Source: Paenacidovorax caeni (GTDB taxonomy: Bacteria > Pseudomonadota > Gammaproteobacteria > Burkholderiales > Burkholderiaceae_C). From it: a stretch of DNA of 60,348 nt. Position 1 is the stretch's first letter, and each line of letters begins with the position of its first letter. The position numbers were made by a program, and so were the translations under genes. Below the pieces are notes generated by a model. It was not told the DNA's origin and made no database searches. It was given only the letters and a program-made list of their open reading frames with translations. This document shows, in pieces, positions 1 to 8,839 of this stretch. The stretch is taken from NCBI RefSeq assembly GCF_001298675.1, contig NZ_CYIG01000033.1, positions 1-60,348 of the forward strand, in the 5' to 3' direction.

Positions 1-1
1 G

Positions 2-628
2 GGCAAGCTCTACGGATCAGGCCAGATCACCGAGGCCGCTTGCTGGGCGCACGCGCGCCGACCTTGGTGGGATCTGTACCTCAGCAGCGGCAAAGACGAG
101 ACTTCCATCGCCGCACAGGCGCTCGGACGCATCGCCGAGCTGTATGCGATCGAACGCGACATTCGGGGACAACCTCCCGATGTTCGGCAGGCCCAACGCC
201 AGGCGCGGGCTGGCCCGCTGCTGCAGGAGATGCACGCCTGGCTGAGCCAACTGCTGGGGCGGGTGTCGGCCAAATCGGAATTGGCACAGGCCATCGGCTA
301 CAGCCTTGCGCGCTGGCAGGCCCTGACGCGCTATTGCGATGACGGCCGTATCGAGATGGACAACAACGCCGCCGAGCGGGCGCTGCGTGGGGTGGCCTTG
401 GGGCGGGGCAACTACCTGTTCATGGGCTCGGACGCGGGCGGCGAGCGCGCGGCCGCAATCTACAGCCTGGTGCAGACCGCCAAGCTCAATGGGCTGGACC
501 CCGAGGCCTACCTGCGTGAGGTGCTCGGCCGCATTGCCGAGCACCCCATCAACCGCATCGATGAGCTGTTGCCTTGGAACCTGATGCACACAGGGGTCAG
601 CCCAACACAGCAGCGCCGGGCAGCATGA
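2..628 (+). CDS. tnpC: IS66 transposase TnpC, C-terminal part
   Basis: This is the carboxy-terminal ~208 residues of the DDE transposase of an IS66 element, open at the window edge. It shows the family features WAHARRPW near the start, [36 protein letters not shown] and a closing [11 protein letters not shown]. The stop TGA overlaps the ATG of the next gene (ATGA, 625-628), so the two are translationally coupled. Confidence 0.9.
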   Translation, partial: GKLYGSGQITEAACWAHARRPWWDLYLSSGKDETSIAAQALGRIAELYAIERDIRGQPPDVRQAQRQARAGPLLQEMHAWLSQLLGRVSAKSELAQAIGYSLARWQALTRYCDDGRIEMDNNAAERALRGVALGRGNYLFMGSDAGGERAAAIYSLVQTAKLNGLDPEAYLREVLGRIAEHPINRIDELLPWNLMHTGVSPTQQRRAA

Positions 629-1146
629 GTGCACCCGGCATCGACCCTCGGGTGCTGGACGCCCTGCAGAGCGCCAGCAGCCTGGAGCTGTTCCAGCTGA
701 GCACGCTGATCGAGCGGCTGCTGGCCGATCCGCGGCGCATCATTGCCGTGCGCAAGGACATGCACCTGGGCCAGACGGTGCGCTTTGTGGACTGGCGCGA
801 TGGCAGCCTGCGTGAAGGCAAGGTCGTGGCCATGCGCGAGGCCCAGGTCACCTTGCAGGACTTGCGAGAGCGCAAGGAGTGGAAGCTGCCCTACGCCGCA
901 ATCGAACCGCCTCCGCCCGATCCTGCGGCACCTCCTCAAGCGGTGGAGCCAGAGCCGCCCGCCCCAACGCGACCGACACGCAACGACTTCCGCTGTGGCG
1001 AAAAGGTGGCCTTTGAGGACAAGTACCTGCAGACCGTGGTGGGCATCATCGTGCGCATCAACAGCCGCACCGCCACCATCGACCCCGGCGATGGCACCCA
1101 TTGGCGCGTCGGCTTCGCCCTGCTGCGCCACGTCCTGGACGTTTGA
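625..1146 (+). CDS. IS66 passenger/accessory protein of unknown function
   Basis: A 173-residue protein starts at the ATG that overlaps the tnpC stop and ends 46 bp before the IS66 terminus, so it lies inside the element. The N-terminal half is helical ([20 protein letters not shown]). Two similar segments follow: one about a basic core ([27 protein letters not shown]) and one near the C-terminus ([36 protein letters not shown]). They read like paired small beta-barrel modules, joined by a proline-rich linker ([11 protein letters not shown]). Standard IS66 elements carry tnpA, tnpB and tnpC, so this is a fourth gene. A role in target choice or regulation is possible, but nothing shows one. 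Confidence 0.6.
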   Translation: MSAPGIDPRVLDALQSASSLELFQLSTLIERLLADPRRIIAVRKDMHLGQTVRFVDWRDGSLREGKVVAMREAQVTLQDLRERKEWKLPYAAIEPPPPDPAAPPQAVEPEPPAPTRPTRNDFRCGEKVAFEDKYLQTVVGIIVRINSRTATIDPGDGTHWRVGFALLRHVLDV

Positions 1147-1194
1147 CTATCCGCTGTCATCCTCGTCAAGAGGGTGTTGAGGCGACGCTTACGA

Positions 1195-1869
1195 GTGATC
1201 AACGTGGGAACCCTCAGCAAATTGCGCCGCCTGGTGCTGCGCGAAAACGTTTCTGTGCGGGAGGCCGCCAGACGGCTCAACATCTCTCGAAACACGGCGA
1301 AGAAGTATCTCGACCAGCCAGACATGGTCGAACCCCAGTACGCCAAACGACAAAGCCCACCGGGACTGCTTGAACCCTACAAAGCGCAGTTAAGCCTATG
1401 GCTCAAAGCCGATTCACACAGGACCCGGCGAGACCGACGCACCATCGACGCCCACTACCAAGCCATCCGGGCATTGGGCTACAGCGGAGGCAAAACCATG
1501 GTTTATGCCTTCTGCCGCCAATGGAAAGACGAGCAAGGTCAAAGCCCCAAGGCAGTGGGCTTCATTCCTCTGAGCTTCGAGCCAGGCGAGGCGTTCCAAT
1601 TTGACTGGAGCACGGAATATTTACTCATTGGCGGCCTGCACAGACGACTCGAAGTCGCGCACATCAAACTCGCATCCAGCCGAGCGTATGTATTGGTCGC
1701 CTACTATGCCCAGGCCCACGAAATGCTCTTCGACGCTCACGCCCGAGCCTTTGCTGTGTTTGGTGGCGTCCCCCGGCGTGGCATCTACGACAACATGCGA
1801 ACAGCCGTGGACAAAGTCGGCAAAGGCAAATCGCGCAACGTCAACGCCCGATTCCATGCCATGACCGGC
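1195..1869 (+). pseudogene. istA: IS21 transposase IstA, 3'-truncated
   Basis: Reading from GTG 1195, the product has an N-terminal helix-turn-helix (SVREAARRLNISRNTAKKYL), then the start of the IS21 DDE catalytic core (FEPGEAFQFDWS with the first aspartate, and RRGIYDNMRTAV). Homology stops after RFHAMTG, about 225 residues into a protein that usually exceeds 400. The frame then runs into unrelated sequence. No istB follows. The IS66 terminus lies 2 bp upstream. Confidence 0.8.
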
Positions 1870-2424
1870 CCCTCACGCCGATTGGGGGCATCCCTCCGGC
1901 AGAAGCTGAAGCAAACTACTGGAGGCAACTCGCCGCCAGCGACACCTCGACAAAGGTGTCAACTTAAACCAACCGGCCTCCTCGATACCCGGGGCGGTTC
2001 ACTCCTTCAAATCGGCCTTGTTCGGTCGACGCCTTTGCCGTACCGACGGCTCAGGTGCTCACAGCTTCAAGCGGATTCCATCGCTGGCGATCGAAGACCA
2101 TCCCCTTGGCCAGGACCGCCCATGCGAGCCATCTTGTTGGCCAACGCTACCACGACGACGTTGCAATGTCGCCGCTGCAATAGCCGCTCTATCCAGTCAG
2201 ATTTTGCAGATCGGGTGCAAGCAAGCGCTAGACCTTGCGAATCGGCTTACCGATGCGGCATCGGCTTCGCCGGTCATTGCCGAGCAAGCCAACTTTGAAG
2301 CGTTCTATCAAGCTGAGACTGGTCGGCCCTACGACCGGGCTCATGCGCATTCGGGCGATCGCGATGTGTTCGAGCGTTTTCGCCCAGCACTCCCCTCGCC
2401 TTCCGAGTGTCACCTCGGCGCCTT
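1870..2424. other. Decayed sequence, no recognisable gene
   Basis: This stretch lies between the broken istA and the next remnant. Reading frames on both strands are short, arginine-rich and show no domain I recognise. It is probably scrambled IS or gene debris. Confidence 0.5.
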
Positions 2425-2668
2425 TCACAGGGTGCTGGCGAAGTGGCGGCGTCCCTTTTCAATCTTGGCGCGCGCCTCACGAATTTCCTTCTCCATCTTT
2501 TCCTGTTCACGCTGGTCTTCCCGTGCTTGCCTGGCCTGCTCCTTTTCTTCCTGCCGCTTCATCTGGTACTAATGCGCCGGATAGAGCTCCTACAGTTTTC
2601 GGTCCAGAACAATGTCTTTCCACCAGGCTTCGACGTTCTTGAGCAGCTTGTTGCAGGTCTCAAATGAC
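2425..2668 (-). pseudogene. Remnant of a charged coiled-coil protein (DUF4041-like?)
   Basis: On the minus strand one frame reads FETCNKLLKNVEAWWKDIV, then two in-frame stops, then a highly charged helical segment (KRQEEKEQARQAREDQREQ, EKMEKEIREARAKIEKGRR). The last part resembles the helical region of DUF4041/GIY-YIG proteins, but the match is by composition and is weak. The two stops make it a remnant. Confidence 0.35.
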
Positions 2669-2881
2669 TTGCGGATACAGGCCGAGACCGGCATCGAGCC
2701 CTCAGTGGGCTCCAAGGGCAACAGCTATGACAACGCCTTGGCTGAGACACAAGGCCGAGGTGGCCCATGGAAGACCAAGCAGGCGGTCGAGCGCGCAACG
2801 CTGGAGTGGGTCTCTTGGTTCAACCTCCATCGCTTGAGGGGGCCACTGGGCAGCTGGGCAGATCGCGACCGCCTGCCTTAA
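2660..2881 (+). pseudogene. IS3-family transposase OrfB, C-terminal remnant
   Basis: The translation contains GIEPSVGSKGNSYDNALAET followed by GPWKTKQAVERATLEWVSWF and NLHRLRGPLG. These are hallmark sequences of the IS3/IS150 integrase-like transposase C-terminus. The usual segment between AET and GPWKT is deleted. The N-terminal two thirds are missing. Confidence 0.8.
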
Positions 2882-2970
2882 ACCAACGGGCCTCCGCGGC
2901 ACCCTGCGCGCTTCAGCGTGTAGAACGTTCAGATGCTTGAGGACGTCCTTTGAAGGGGGCTTCGTCAACC

Positions 2971-3966
2971 TTACTCGTGCAACCCAAAATGTTCTTTTAG
3001 GGTCGCTAACAGGTGTGCGCGCTCTTTAGGGTCCGAAAGGATCACCTCCAAAACCACTTTGCCTGAGTCCCACTCTTTCAGCGCGCCGATAGAGCTACCT
3101 GCGTGCGTAATTTTGTATGCACGCGGTAATTCTTTTGGTTTGCGGCCCTTTCCCTCTTGAGCACTGGCTCTCATCTTGGCAAGTGCGCGGGTAGAAATAT
3201 CTTCTTCAATAACTCGGTCCATTACCTCAAGAAGCTCTGCTTCGGTGACGAACTTCGACAGCTGAGTGACTTCGTAGCTGTTGCTAATGCCAAAACGCTC
3301 GGGGGCAGTGCGCATCTTTTCAAGTGCGCTGGCGGGGAGCTCGAGCAGGCGCAATGTTTTGCTCACCTCAGGGGCGGTTGTGCCAGTTAGCACAGCGATG
3401 TCCTGATGTTCTTTAACCACACCATCATCAAGCAGTTTCTTCCATGCGTACGCGTTATCCAGCGTACTTTGTGCCGAGCGCTTCTCATTGGCAACGTAGC
3501 TCAGTTGGTAGTAGTGAGATGAAGAACCGCTGGGAACCAGAGTAACGTCGATCTGCTCCTGCCCCGCATGCATGAGGGCCTTTTTACGGTAGTGCCCATC
3601 TATCAGCTGGTAGTGTCCAGGCAAGCTGGGGTGCTCTACTGCTAAGGCAGGCACCAGTTGCCCCTGGGCCTTGAGCGACCCGACTAGCTCTTGAATTAAT
3701 CCCTCTTGGTAAATCGTCCGGGCGTTGTAGGGATTGTCATGAACTAGAGACAAGGCAACCCTAATCGTCTTTCCACCAGTCTCAACCAGCGCCTGGGCCG
3801 CACTTTCAGCGCTGAAAGTGCTCGGCTGGACGGCAGGATTGGCAAGTCCTCCGGGACGCGCACTTACTACAGCCTCCGCTGCAGCAAATCTGTCCTGCAC
3901 AGCCTTACGTTCTTGCCCCAGTGTTTTAGATAGCGCCGCTTGTCGATCAAATTTTTTAAAGCTCAT
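2971..3966 (-). CDS. parB: ParB-family partition protein
   Basis: A 331-residue ParB/RepB/Spo0J-type DNA-binding protein that would bind centromere sites and act with ParA in DNA segregation. Residues ~78-150 form the ParB N-terminal nuclease-like/CTPase fold (DNPYNARTIYQ, LVGSLKAQGQLVPALAV, IDGHYRKKAL, the last standing where GxRRxxA is usual). Residues ~189-212 are the helix-turn-helix (AVLTGTTAPEVSKTLRLLEL). The start at 3966 is preferred over an in-frame ATG at 3987 because AAGGATAT lies just upstream. parA is encoded upstream on the same strand, 44 bp away. A perfect 20-bp palindrome (3801-3820) lies inside this gene, encoding residues ~50-56. No replication gene is present, so this is an orphan parAB, perhaps from an integrative element. 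Confidence 0.85.
   Translation of the reverse strand: MSFKKFDRQAALSKTLGQERKAVQDRFAAAEAVVSARPGGLANPAVQPSTFSAESAAQALVETGGKTIRVALSLVHDNPYNARTIYQEGLIQELVGSLKAQGQLVPALAVEHPSLPGHYQLIDGHYRKKALMHAGQEQIDVTLVPSGSSSHYYQLSYVANEKRSAQSTLDNAYAWKKLLDDGVVKEHQDIAVLTGTTAPEVSKTLRLLELPASALEKMRTAPERFGISNSYEVTQLSKFVTEAELLEVMDRVIEEDISTRALAKMRASAQEGKGRKPKELPRAYKITHAGSSIGALKEWDSGKVVLEVILSDPKERAHLLATLKEHFGLHE
3801..3820. promoter_or_regulatory. parS: Candidate parS site 1 (inside parB)
   Basis: The sequence CACTTTCAGCGCTGAAAGTG is a perfect 20-bp palindrome within the parB coding region. The same 18-bp core recurs twice around the parA start and once, slightly degenerate, at 8346. ParB proteins commonly bind such palindromes close to parAB. 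Confidence 0.7.
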
Positions 3967-4010
3967 GAAAATATCCTTCTGGTGCATCGCAGGTCACGCA
4001 CGATCCGCGA

Positions 4011-4700
4011 TTACTTAACAGCCTCTTTGCGCCGGGCGACATTCAGGCCTAACAATTTCAAGATTTCCTTTTTCATGGATTCCACCTCAGCAAAAGCTGC
4101 AGATGACCTTGAAACTTTGTGGACGGATGAGCCGTACAACTGACAATCCCGGAATGTAGTACGCAGCCCCAATGAACTACTGAGCACGTTGAGTTTTTCC
4201 ATATTGCGTAGTGCTTCGAGCATGTCCCTTGCCAACCCCGTCTGTTGCTGGACCATGTTGGGGACGATGTATGTTTGTAGCGCATCGTTAATCTGAGTAG
4301 CACTCGCAGCAAGTTGCACAGCGCTCTCTGCTGCCCAGATGTCCGCAGGGGCGGGCACCACTGGGATGAGTGCCAAATCCGAGACCAACATGGCACTGGT
4401 CGGGGCTGCGGAGTCCATCGCCGGAGGGCAGTCGATCAAGATCACGTCAAAAGTTTCTACGTGGTTTTTTACCTCGCGATGCATCTTGCCGCCCATCGCA
4501 GACAGGCTAATAACCGTAGCTGCAAAGGGTTGATCGTCAGGAGCTGCACTTGCCCAGCGCAGGGCTGTGCCTTGAGGATCCATGTCTATGACCAGTGTGC
4601 GCAAGCCCGAGTAGGCAAATGCCCCCGCGAGTTGCATGCACAAAGTTGTCTTGCCGCAACCGCCCTTTTGGTTAAACACCGTGATGATTTTTGCGCTCAT
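4011..4700 (-). CDS. parA: ParA-family partition ATPase
   Basis: A 229-residue deviant-Walker ATPase of the ParA/MinD group, which uses ATP-driven DNA binding to position ParB-parS complexes. Residues 12-18 are the Walker A motif KGGCGKT with the signature lysine. LVIDMDPQG (~35-43) is the A' motif and VILIDCPPAMD (~86-96) is Walker B. It is a small type without the N-terminal helix-turn-helix of larger plasmid ParAs. The start at 4700 follows AAGGG; an in-frame ATG at 4739 would read through the palindrome at 4711-4728, so it is unlikely. parB follows on the same strand. The palindrome just 5' of the ribosome-binding site suggests autoregulation by ParB or ParA. Confidence 0.88.
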   Translation of the reverse strand: MSAKIITVFNQKGGCGKTTLCMQLAGAFAYSGLRTLVIDMDPQGTALRWASAAPDDQPFAATVISLSAMGGKMHREVKNHVETFDVILIDCPPAMDSAAPTSAMLVSDLALIPVVPAPADIWAAESAVQLAASATQINDALQTYIVPNMVQQQTGLARDMLEALRNMEKLNVLSSSLGLRTTFRDCQLYGSSVHKVSRSSAAFAEVESMKKEILKLLGLNVARRKEAVK

Positions 4701-4710
4701 AGAACCCTTG

Positions 4711-4728
4711 ACTTTCAGCGCTGAAAGT
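4711..4728. promoter_or_regulatory. parS: Candidate parS/operator site 2
   Basis: ACTTTCAGCGCTGAAAGT is an 18-bp perfect palindrome centred ~20 bp upstream of the parA start codon. It is identical to the core of sites 1 and 3. Its position suits both centromere function and repression of parAB. Confidence 0.7.
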
Positions 4729-4740
4729 GCGCCATCCATT

Positions 4741-5313
4741 GATTATCGAATAATTTGTACCAAGCAAACAATAAATTTTTTTGATAACTTAAGCAGATGT
4801 GGCTTGTTAATTGGGGATGGCAGCTGGTGGGGTGTTGCTGTGTGGGCACTTTCAGCGCTGAAAGTCAGGGCTGTGTGGATGTTGTGTGTGGTCTTTGGCG
4901 TCATGGTCGGCCTGTGAGGCGGATTCGGTCAGGGAAAGTCCCTCTGCAAGCTGAGCAGCCCGAGCGGCTCTGGATGGGGTCTCTACTGAAGATGTTCTGA
5001 GTCGGTAATGCATAGAGATTCGGCATTCCAAAGCAGCCGTGCGCTGCCTTGTGTTGATGCATCAAGCGTTCGGGACGTCATTGAATGAATGCTCGGTTGG
5101 GTGTGTCATATGGGTCTGGGGCTGTCCTCTATCCATGGAACGTCGCGTCCTTTCTCGATACCCTGCACGACATCAGCAAAACCACGATTCAGATCAACGG
5201 CTTGCGCGTTGTTCAGGACGGGCTACCCAGGCTCTTCACTGCTGCGGGCACCCTGCGTTGGCTGCGCACAGTGGGGTGGGGTGTGACGCACGTGACAGGG
5301 CTCGCAGGAGCGC
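4741..5313. other. Intergenic, no gene seen apart from a parS site
   Basis: The first 60 bp are AT-rich (AATAAATTTTTTTGATAAC) and probably hold the parAB promoter. The third palindrome lies at 4848-4865. From 4920 to 5313 I see no supported gene on either strand. Confidence 0.5.
4848..4865. promoter_or_regulatory. parS: Candidate parS/operator site 3
   Basis: A third perfect copy of ACTTTCAGCGCTGAAAGT, 137 bp (start to start) from site 2 and upstream of the likely parAB promoter. Confidence 0.7.
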
Positions 5314-6075
5314 GTGGCCGGCGTCGTCGAGCGCGCTATCGTTGCCGGTGCCGGCATGGCGGGGATGTGGGCGGCCTGGGCGCTGGAGCAGGCCGAGCTG
5401 CAGGTCACCGTGCTGGAAGCTGGTCCCCGCATCAGCGGGCGCAACTGGGCCGTGCGCCCTGGTGACACCGTACCCGGCACGGCGGGGCCGTCGCAGCGCT
5501 GCACTTTCTCCAACGGTCAGTGCCTGAACGCGGGGGGCCTGGCGCATCCTGCCCTGGCACCCCCGTGCGCACCAGCATGCAGGTGCTGGGCGTGGAGCGC
5601 GCCCATACCGGCGTAGCCGTGTGGGCCCGCAGCCCACAGGGTGCAGAGCGGCTGGAGGCCGACTACGCCGTGCTCGCTCTTACCTTGCCTCTGCTTGGTG
5701 GTCTCGCGCTGGAATGGCCCCGCCTGGTGCGCCAGGGCCTGCAGGCCGTGCACACGGCCGATGCCATTAAGATGGCGCTAGAAACCGACGGCTCCTGGGT
5801 CGATGGTAGTGCCGCCAGCGGTGCGCACCAGGTGCTGGCCCCGTGCGGCCGCGTGGCGGTGGTACAGCGCATCGCCAGCATGGTCAGCAATGCTGACTGG
5901 ATCGCCCGCCACGCCACCGGCCACGGCGCGGGCCTTGCAGCAGGGCATGGCACCCGTCTTCTTCGCCGGCGATGCGCTGTAGCCGCTCAACGGCTGGCAA
6001 GAGTGGGCGCTGGCGTCGGCCGAGCGGGCAGTGCAGGCACTGCTGGCGCACCGCCAACGCGCGTCCAACCCCTGA
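5314..6075 (+). pseudogene. Flavin monoamine oxidase, degenerate
   Basis: Fragments of a FAD-dependent amine oxidase can be read in three frames. The first holds the dinucleotide-binding motif (AIVAGAGMAGMWAAWALEQA, then VTVLEAGPRISGR) and SQRCTFSNGQCLNAG. A second frame from ~5570 gives VLGVERAHTGVAVWARSPQG and ALTLPLLGGLALEWP. The third, ending at 6075, gives the C-terminal FAD-contact region (APVFFAGDAL, stop, PLNGWQEWALASAERAVQAL). At least two frameshifts, one internal stop and a sizeable internal deletion leave about half the normal length. Confidence 0.75.
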
Positions 6076-6157
6076 GCCGCCGCAAAGAATAGGCATTCAA
6101 ACCGCCTTCTGCGCCCAAGCTACGCGCGCAGCAAGCTATCAATCACCTAGCAGCCCA

Positions 6158-6167
6158 CGGCCCGCGC
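6158..6167. repeat. Target-site duplication, left copy
   Basis: CGGCCCGCGC directly abuts the left inverted repeat of the ISAs1-type element. It is repeated at 7376-7385 directly after the right inverted repeat. Ten bp fits the ISAs1 family. Confidence 0.85.
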
Positions 6168-7375
6168 CAGGGCGATCGCATCTAAATGCCTAGCCCCATG
6201 ACCCGCTCCAAGTAGGTCAAGTCCCAGCCCGCGCGTTTGCGCTTGGCCTTGAGTCCGGCCTTCACGCTGGTGTCGGCCTGCAGCATCTGCTGGGCCATGC
6301 GCCTGAGCAGCGCCTGGTTGTGCGCGGCGTGGTCTTTCTGACTCAGACCGCTGTCGTCGCCCATGCCCACATCCAGGCTCCAGTGCAGCTGGTTTTCCAC
6401 GCTCCAGTGCCCCCGGATGTATTGCGCCATTTGCTGGGCGCTGGTGTGTGCGCTCAGGCTACTGAGGTAGTAGCTCGTTTGTTCGCTGACTCGCTCTTGG
6501 CCTAGCAGTTGGCGCGTGCGCACCACGCGCACCACACTTTGCAGCTGGGGCCAGTGCTGGGCCGCACGCTGCAGCGCCGGCGGCAGTGCCGACACCTGGT
6601 ACTTGCGCGTCTCGATGCGACCGTGGCCTTTGTCTGAGTCACTGAACGTTTACTGGCCCTTGTCAGCTTCAGCGCTTTCAAAGTGTTTCTTGCACACGTT
6701 GAACATGTGCCGCTGATTGCCCTTGAGGCTGAGCACGTAGTGGGCACCTTGGTCGGCGATTTGCTTGGCAATGGCTTTTTGGCAGCCCATGGCATCGATG
6801 GTGATGGTGCACCCACCAATGTCCAACAACTTGAGCAACTCAGGAATAGCCGTGATCTCGTTGCTCTTGCCATCGACCTTGCGCTGGCCCAGCAGCAGGC
6901 GCTGCTCAGATGCCCAGGCGCTGACCAAGTGCAAACTGTGGTGCGCACCCTTGCCCTTGCGGTGGGCGCTGCGCACGCTCTTGCCATCGATGGCCACATG
7001 GCCCGAGGCGCTCGCAGACATACCCTTGAGCCATTGCTGCAAGACCTGTTCGAGTGCCTGCGGATCCAGGCGGCGAAAGACCCGCGCGAAGGTGTCGTGT
7101 GAGGCAATGCCGCAGGGCAGGCGCAAAAAGCGTTGCAGCCAGGCCTGGTGGGCCTGGGCAAACTCCACCGTCTCGATCCAGTTGTCTGCACCGGCGACAG
7201 TAGCGCACATGGCGATAGCCAGCAAGTCGATGAGCTCATGGCGGCGGGTGCGCTGCACACGGGGATCGGGAATTTGTTGGAGCAGTTGCAGCAGGCTCAA
7301 GGTCGCATCCGGTTGGCTTCAGGAGCCTGCACTTTGCATCAAGATTGGCTCAAAAATTTAGATGCGATCGCCCTG
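6168..7375 (-). mobile_element. Complete ISAs1-family insertion sequence
   Basis: A 1208-bp element bounded by perfect 20-bp inverted repeats: CAGGGCGATCGCATCTAAAT at 6168-6187 and its reverse complement at 7356-7375. It is flanked by a 10-bp direct repeat. It carries one transposase gene on the minus strand, split by an in-frame stop. Perfect ends and an intact target duplication indicate a recent insertion, although the transposase is now broken. Confidence 0.9.
6182..7300 (-). pseudogene. ISAs1 transposase with one in-frame stop
   Basis: The frame encodes 372 codons, a normal length for ISAs1 transposases. The order is an N-terminal DDE_Tnp_1-associated domain (LLQQIPDPRVQRTRRHELID), the catalytic core (VAIDGKSVRSAHRKGKG with the first aspartate, and ITIDAMGCQKAIAKQI with the second), and the C-terminal part with HWSVENQLHWSLDVGMGDD carrying the glutamate. 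A TAA at 6650-6652, directly after DKGQ, interrupts an otherwise intact frame; reading resumes at TFSDSDKGHGRIETRKYQ without a shift. It is a single nonsense change rather than decay, or a genuine suppressed stop. Confidence 0.88.
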
Positions 7376-7385
7376 CGGCCCGCGC
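7376..7385. repeat. Target-site duplication, right copy
   Basis: CGGCCCGCGC, identical to 6158-6167, directly follows the right terminal repeat of the ISAs1-type element. Confidence 0.85.
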
Positions 7386-7437
7386 CAGTGGGCCGGCAAA
7401 AGCCCTCGCTCTGATGGAACTAACCTGCCCATGACCT

Positions 7438-7917
7438 CCAAGGCAACACCACGCCCGAACAACCCGGCCTGCAATCCTTCTTCCAATCGTTCGAACCCGC
7501 TGCGCTGGAAGCTCGCTGGGCCCCCGAATGGGAGAGGCGCGGCTACGGGGCTGTGGGTGTCCGTGGCACGGGCGCACCCGCTGCAGGCCAGCCCTCCTCC
7601 AGCATCCAGCTGCCGTCGCCTAACGTCAAGGGCACGCGGCACATGGGGCACGCGTTCAACCAGACCGTCGTGAATAGCCTCACGCGCTACCACCGCATGT
7701 TGGGGCACAACACCATCTGGGTTCCTGGCTCCGACCACGCGGGCATTGCCACGCAAATTGTCGTCGAGCGCCAGTTGCAAGAGCAAGGCGTGAGCGGCCA
7801 CGACCTGGGCCGTCCCGATTTCGTCAAAAGTGTGGGAGTGGAAGGAAAAATCGGGCAACATCATCACCACGAAAATGCGCGGTTTGGGCGATAGCTTGGA
7901 CTGGAGTCGCGAATACA
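7438..7917 (+). pseudogene. valS: valS (valyl-tRNA synthetase) N-terminal fragment
   Basis: The translation shows a class I aminoacyl-tRNA synthetase start: [20 protein letters not shown], then [20 protein letters not shown] with the HIGH-type signature HMGH. These are followed by [20 protein letters not shown] and [18 protein letters not shown], close to bacterial ValS. A frameshift lies near 7828 (continuing as [20 protein letters not shown]), and homology ends at DWSREY around 7917. Only ~160 of ~950 residues remain, so the working valS must be elsewhere. Confidence 0.85.
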
Positions 7918-8209
7918 CCCGCACAGACAAGCCGCCCGCCACGGCCATCGTGGACAAGGGTTTTCGGGGTGTGGAGATCGAAGGCGTTCGCATCCTGCGC
8001 TCGAGGCAGCGGCGCAGCGCCATCAAGCCCACCATTGGATATATGAAGATGGACGGGCGGCTGGGACGCAACTCGCTCAAGGGCGCGCTGGGCGATGCGC
8101 TGCACGCGGTGATGTGCGGCGCCGGGCGCAACCTGCACCTTTCCTGGACGCGCTACGGCTTCTATGCGCCCGCTTCGGGCTGTCGACGCAGGCGGTCATT
8201 GCAGCGCTG
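7918..8209 (+). pseudogene. IS5-family transposase, C-terminal remnant
   Basis: In the frame of the second valS piece the protein continues into [38 protein letters not shown] and [20 protein letters not shown]. These are typical of the IS5-family transposase C-terminus. The usual segment between the two parts is deleted. The result is an in-frame valS-transposase chimera that is unlikely to be functional. Confidence 0.75.
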
Positions 8210-8800
8210 ATCACCGCCCCTGTTCGGCGCCGACCAGCCTGCGGCTGAGAACTGGATTGTTCGGGGCGGATTACTCAAAAGAGTATGAACAGGCGCTTAA
8301 TAGGCCTTAGATACTGTTTTGGTTGTGCTTGTCGATCACTGGATTAATTTCAGCGCTGAAAGTGAAGCACCTTGTCGGGAGATGTGGCTACCCTTGGTGG
8401 TTTATGCGCCTGTACGAAGTTTCCACAAGGGCGAGGTTTTTTGCTCTCCCAGCTGAGCGTGAACAGTGGTGGGTAACAACGCTTGGGTGTCCGATTATCA
8501 ATGCTCCAGCTTCATCTAGTAGCGCTGCACATTGGCGCCGTTGCACAGCGTCAGTGAATTGCCCGGGGTTTTTGTAGGCAGTCAAGAGCTGCCTATTTTC
8601 TGTCCAATAGGAGCCAGTATGAGCAGTCAACGTTACCACCGAACACCGAGGAGCGCGACATCCTAAAGAAGCGGCGGCGTACTTCGCGCGGCAGTCCGGC
8701 TGAAGTACGCATTCATCGCTCTGCATCAAGCTCAGTTCGGGTACGTCGTGTTTCTTGGTACTCATGGTGCTTACGGACAGGCCGGCTTGCGCCGGCGGTG
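8210..8800. other. Gene-poor stretch with an orphan parS-like site
   Basis: No gene is supported here. The stretch holds the degenerate parS-like palindrome at 8346-8363. A minus-strand reading frame of 125 codons (8388-8765) opens with MSTKKHDVPELS, but it has no clear ribosome-binding site and no domain that I recognise. Confidence 0.4.
8346..8363. promoter_or_regulatory. parS: Candidate parS site 4 (one mismatch, distant)
   Basis: AATTTCAGCGCTGAAAGT differs from the 18-bp parS core at one base and lies 3.5 kb from parA. The 14-bp centre TTTCAGCGCTGAAA is still a perfect palindrome. Confidence 0.5.
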
Positions 8801-8839
8801 GATTGTCCGTTTACACAAAATTCTGCACACCCTCTCCTG

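Larger units (their letters stand above)
1..1192 (+). mobile_element. IS66-family element, right-hand part
   Basis: The window opens inside an IS66 element. It holds the 3' part of tnpC, one extra gene, and a right terminus ending CGACGCTTAC at 1183-1192. That is the reverse complement of the GTAAGCG-type end seen at 58918. The sequence just after it is the start of an IS21 istA, so this IS66 appears to have inserted at the 5' end of that gene. Confidence 0.75.

Noticed and set aside
2971-4739. A plasmid origin around parAB
   Set aside because: No replication initiator, no direct-repeat iterons beside an AT-rich region; only partition genes and palindromes.
8388-8765. A minus-strand frame of 125 codons as a gene
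   Set aside because: No clear ribosome-binding site, no recognisable domain, and it lies in a remnant-rich stretch; kept only as a note in the gap entry.
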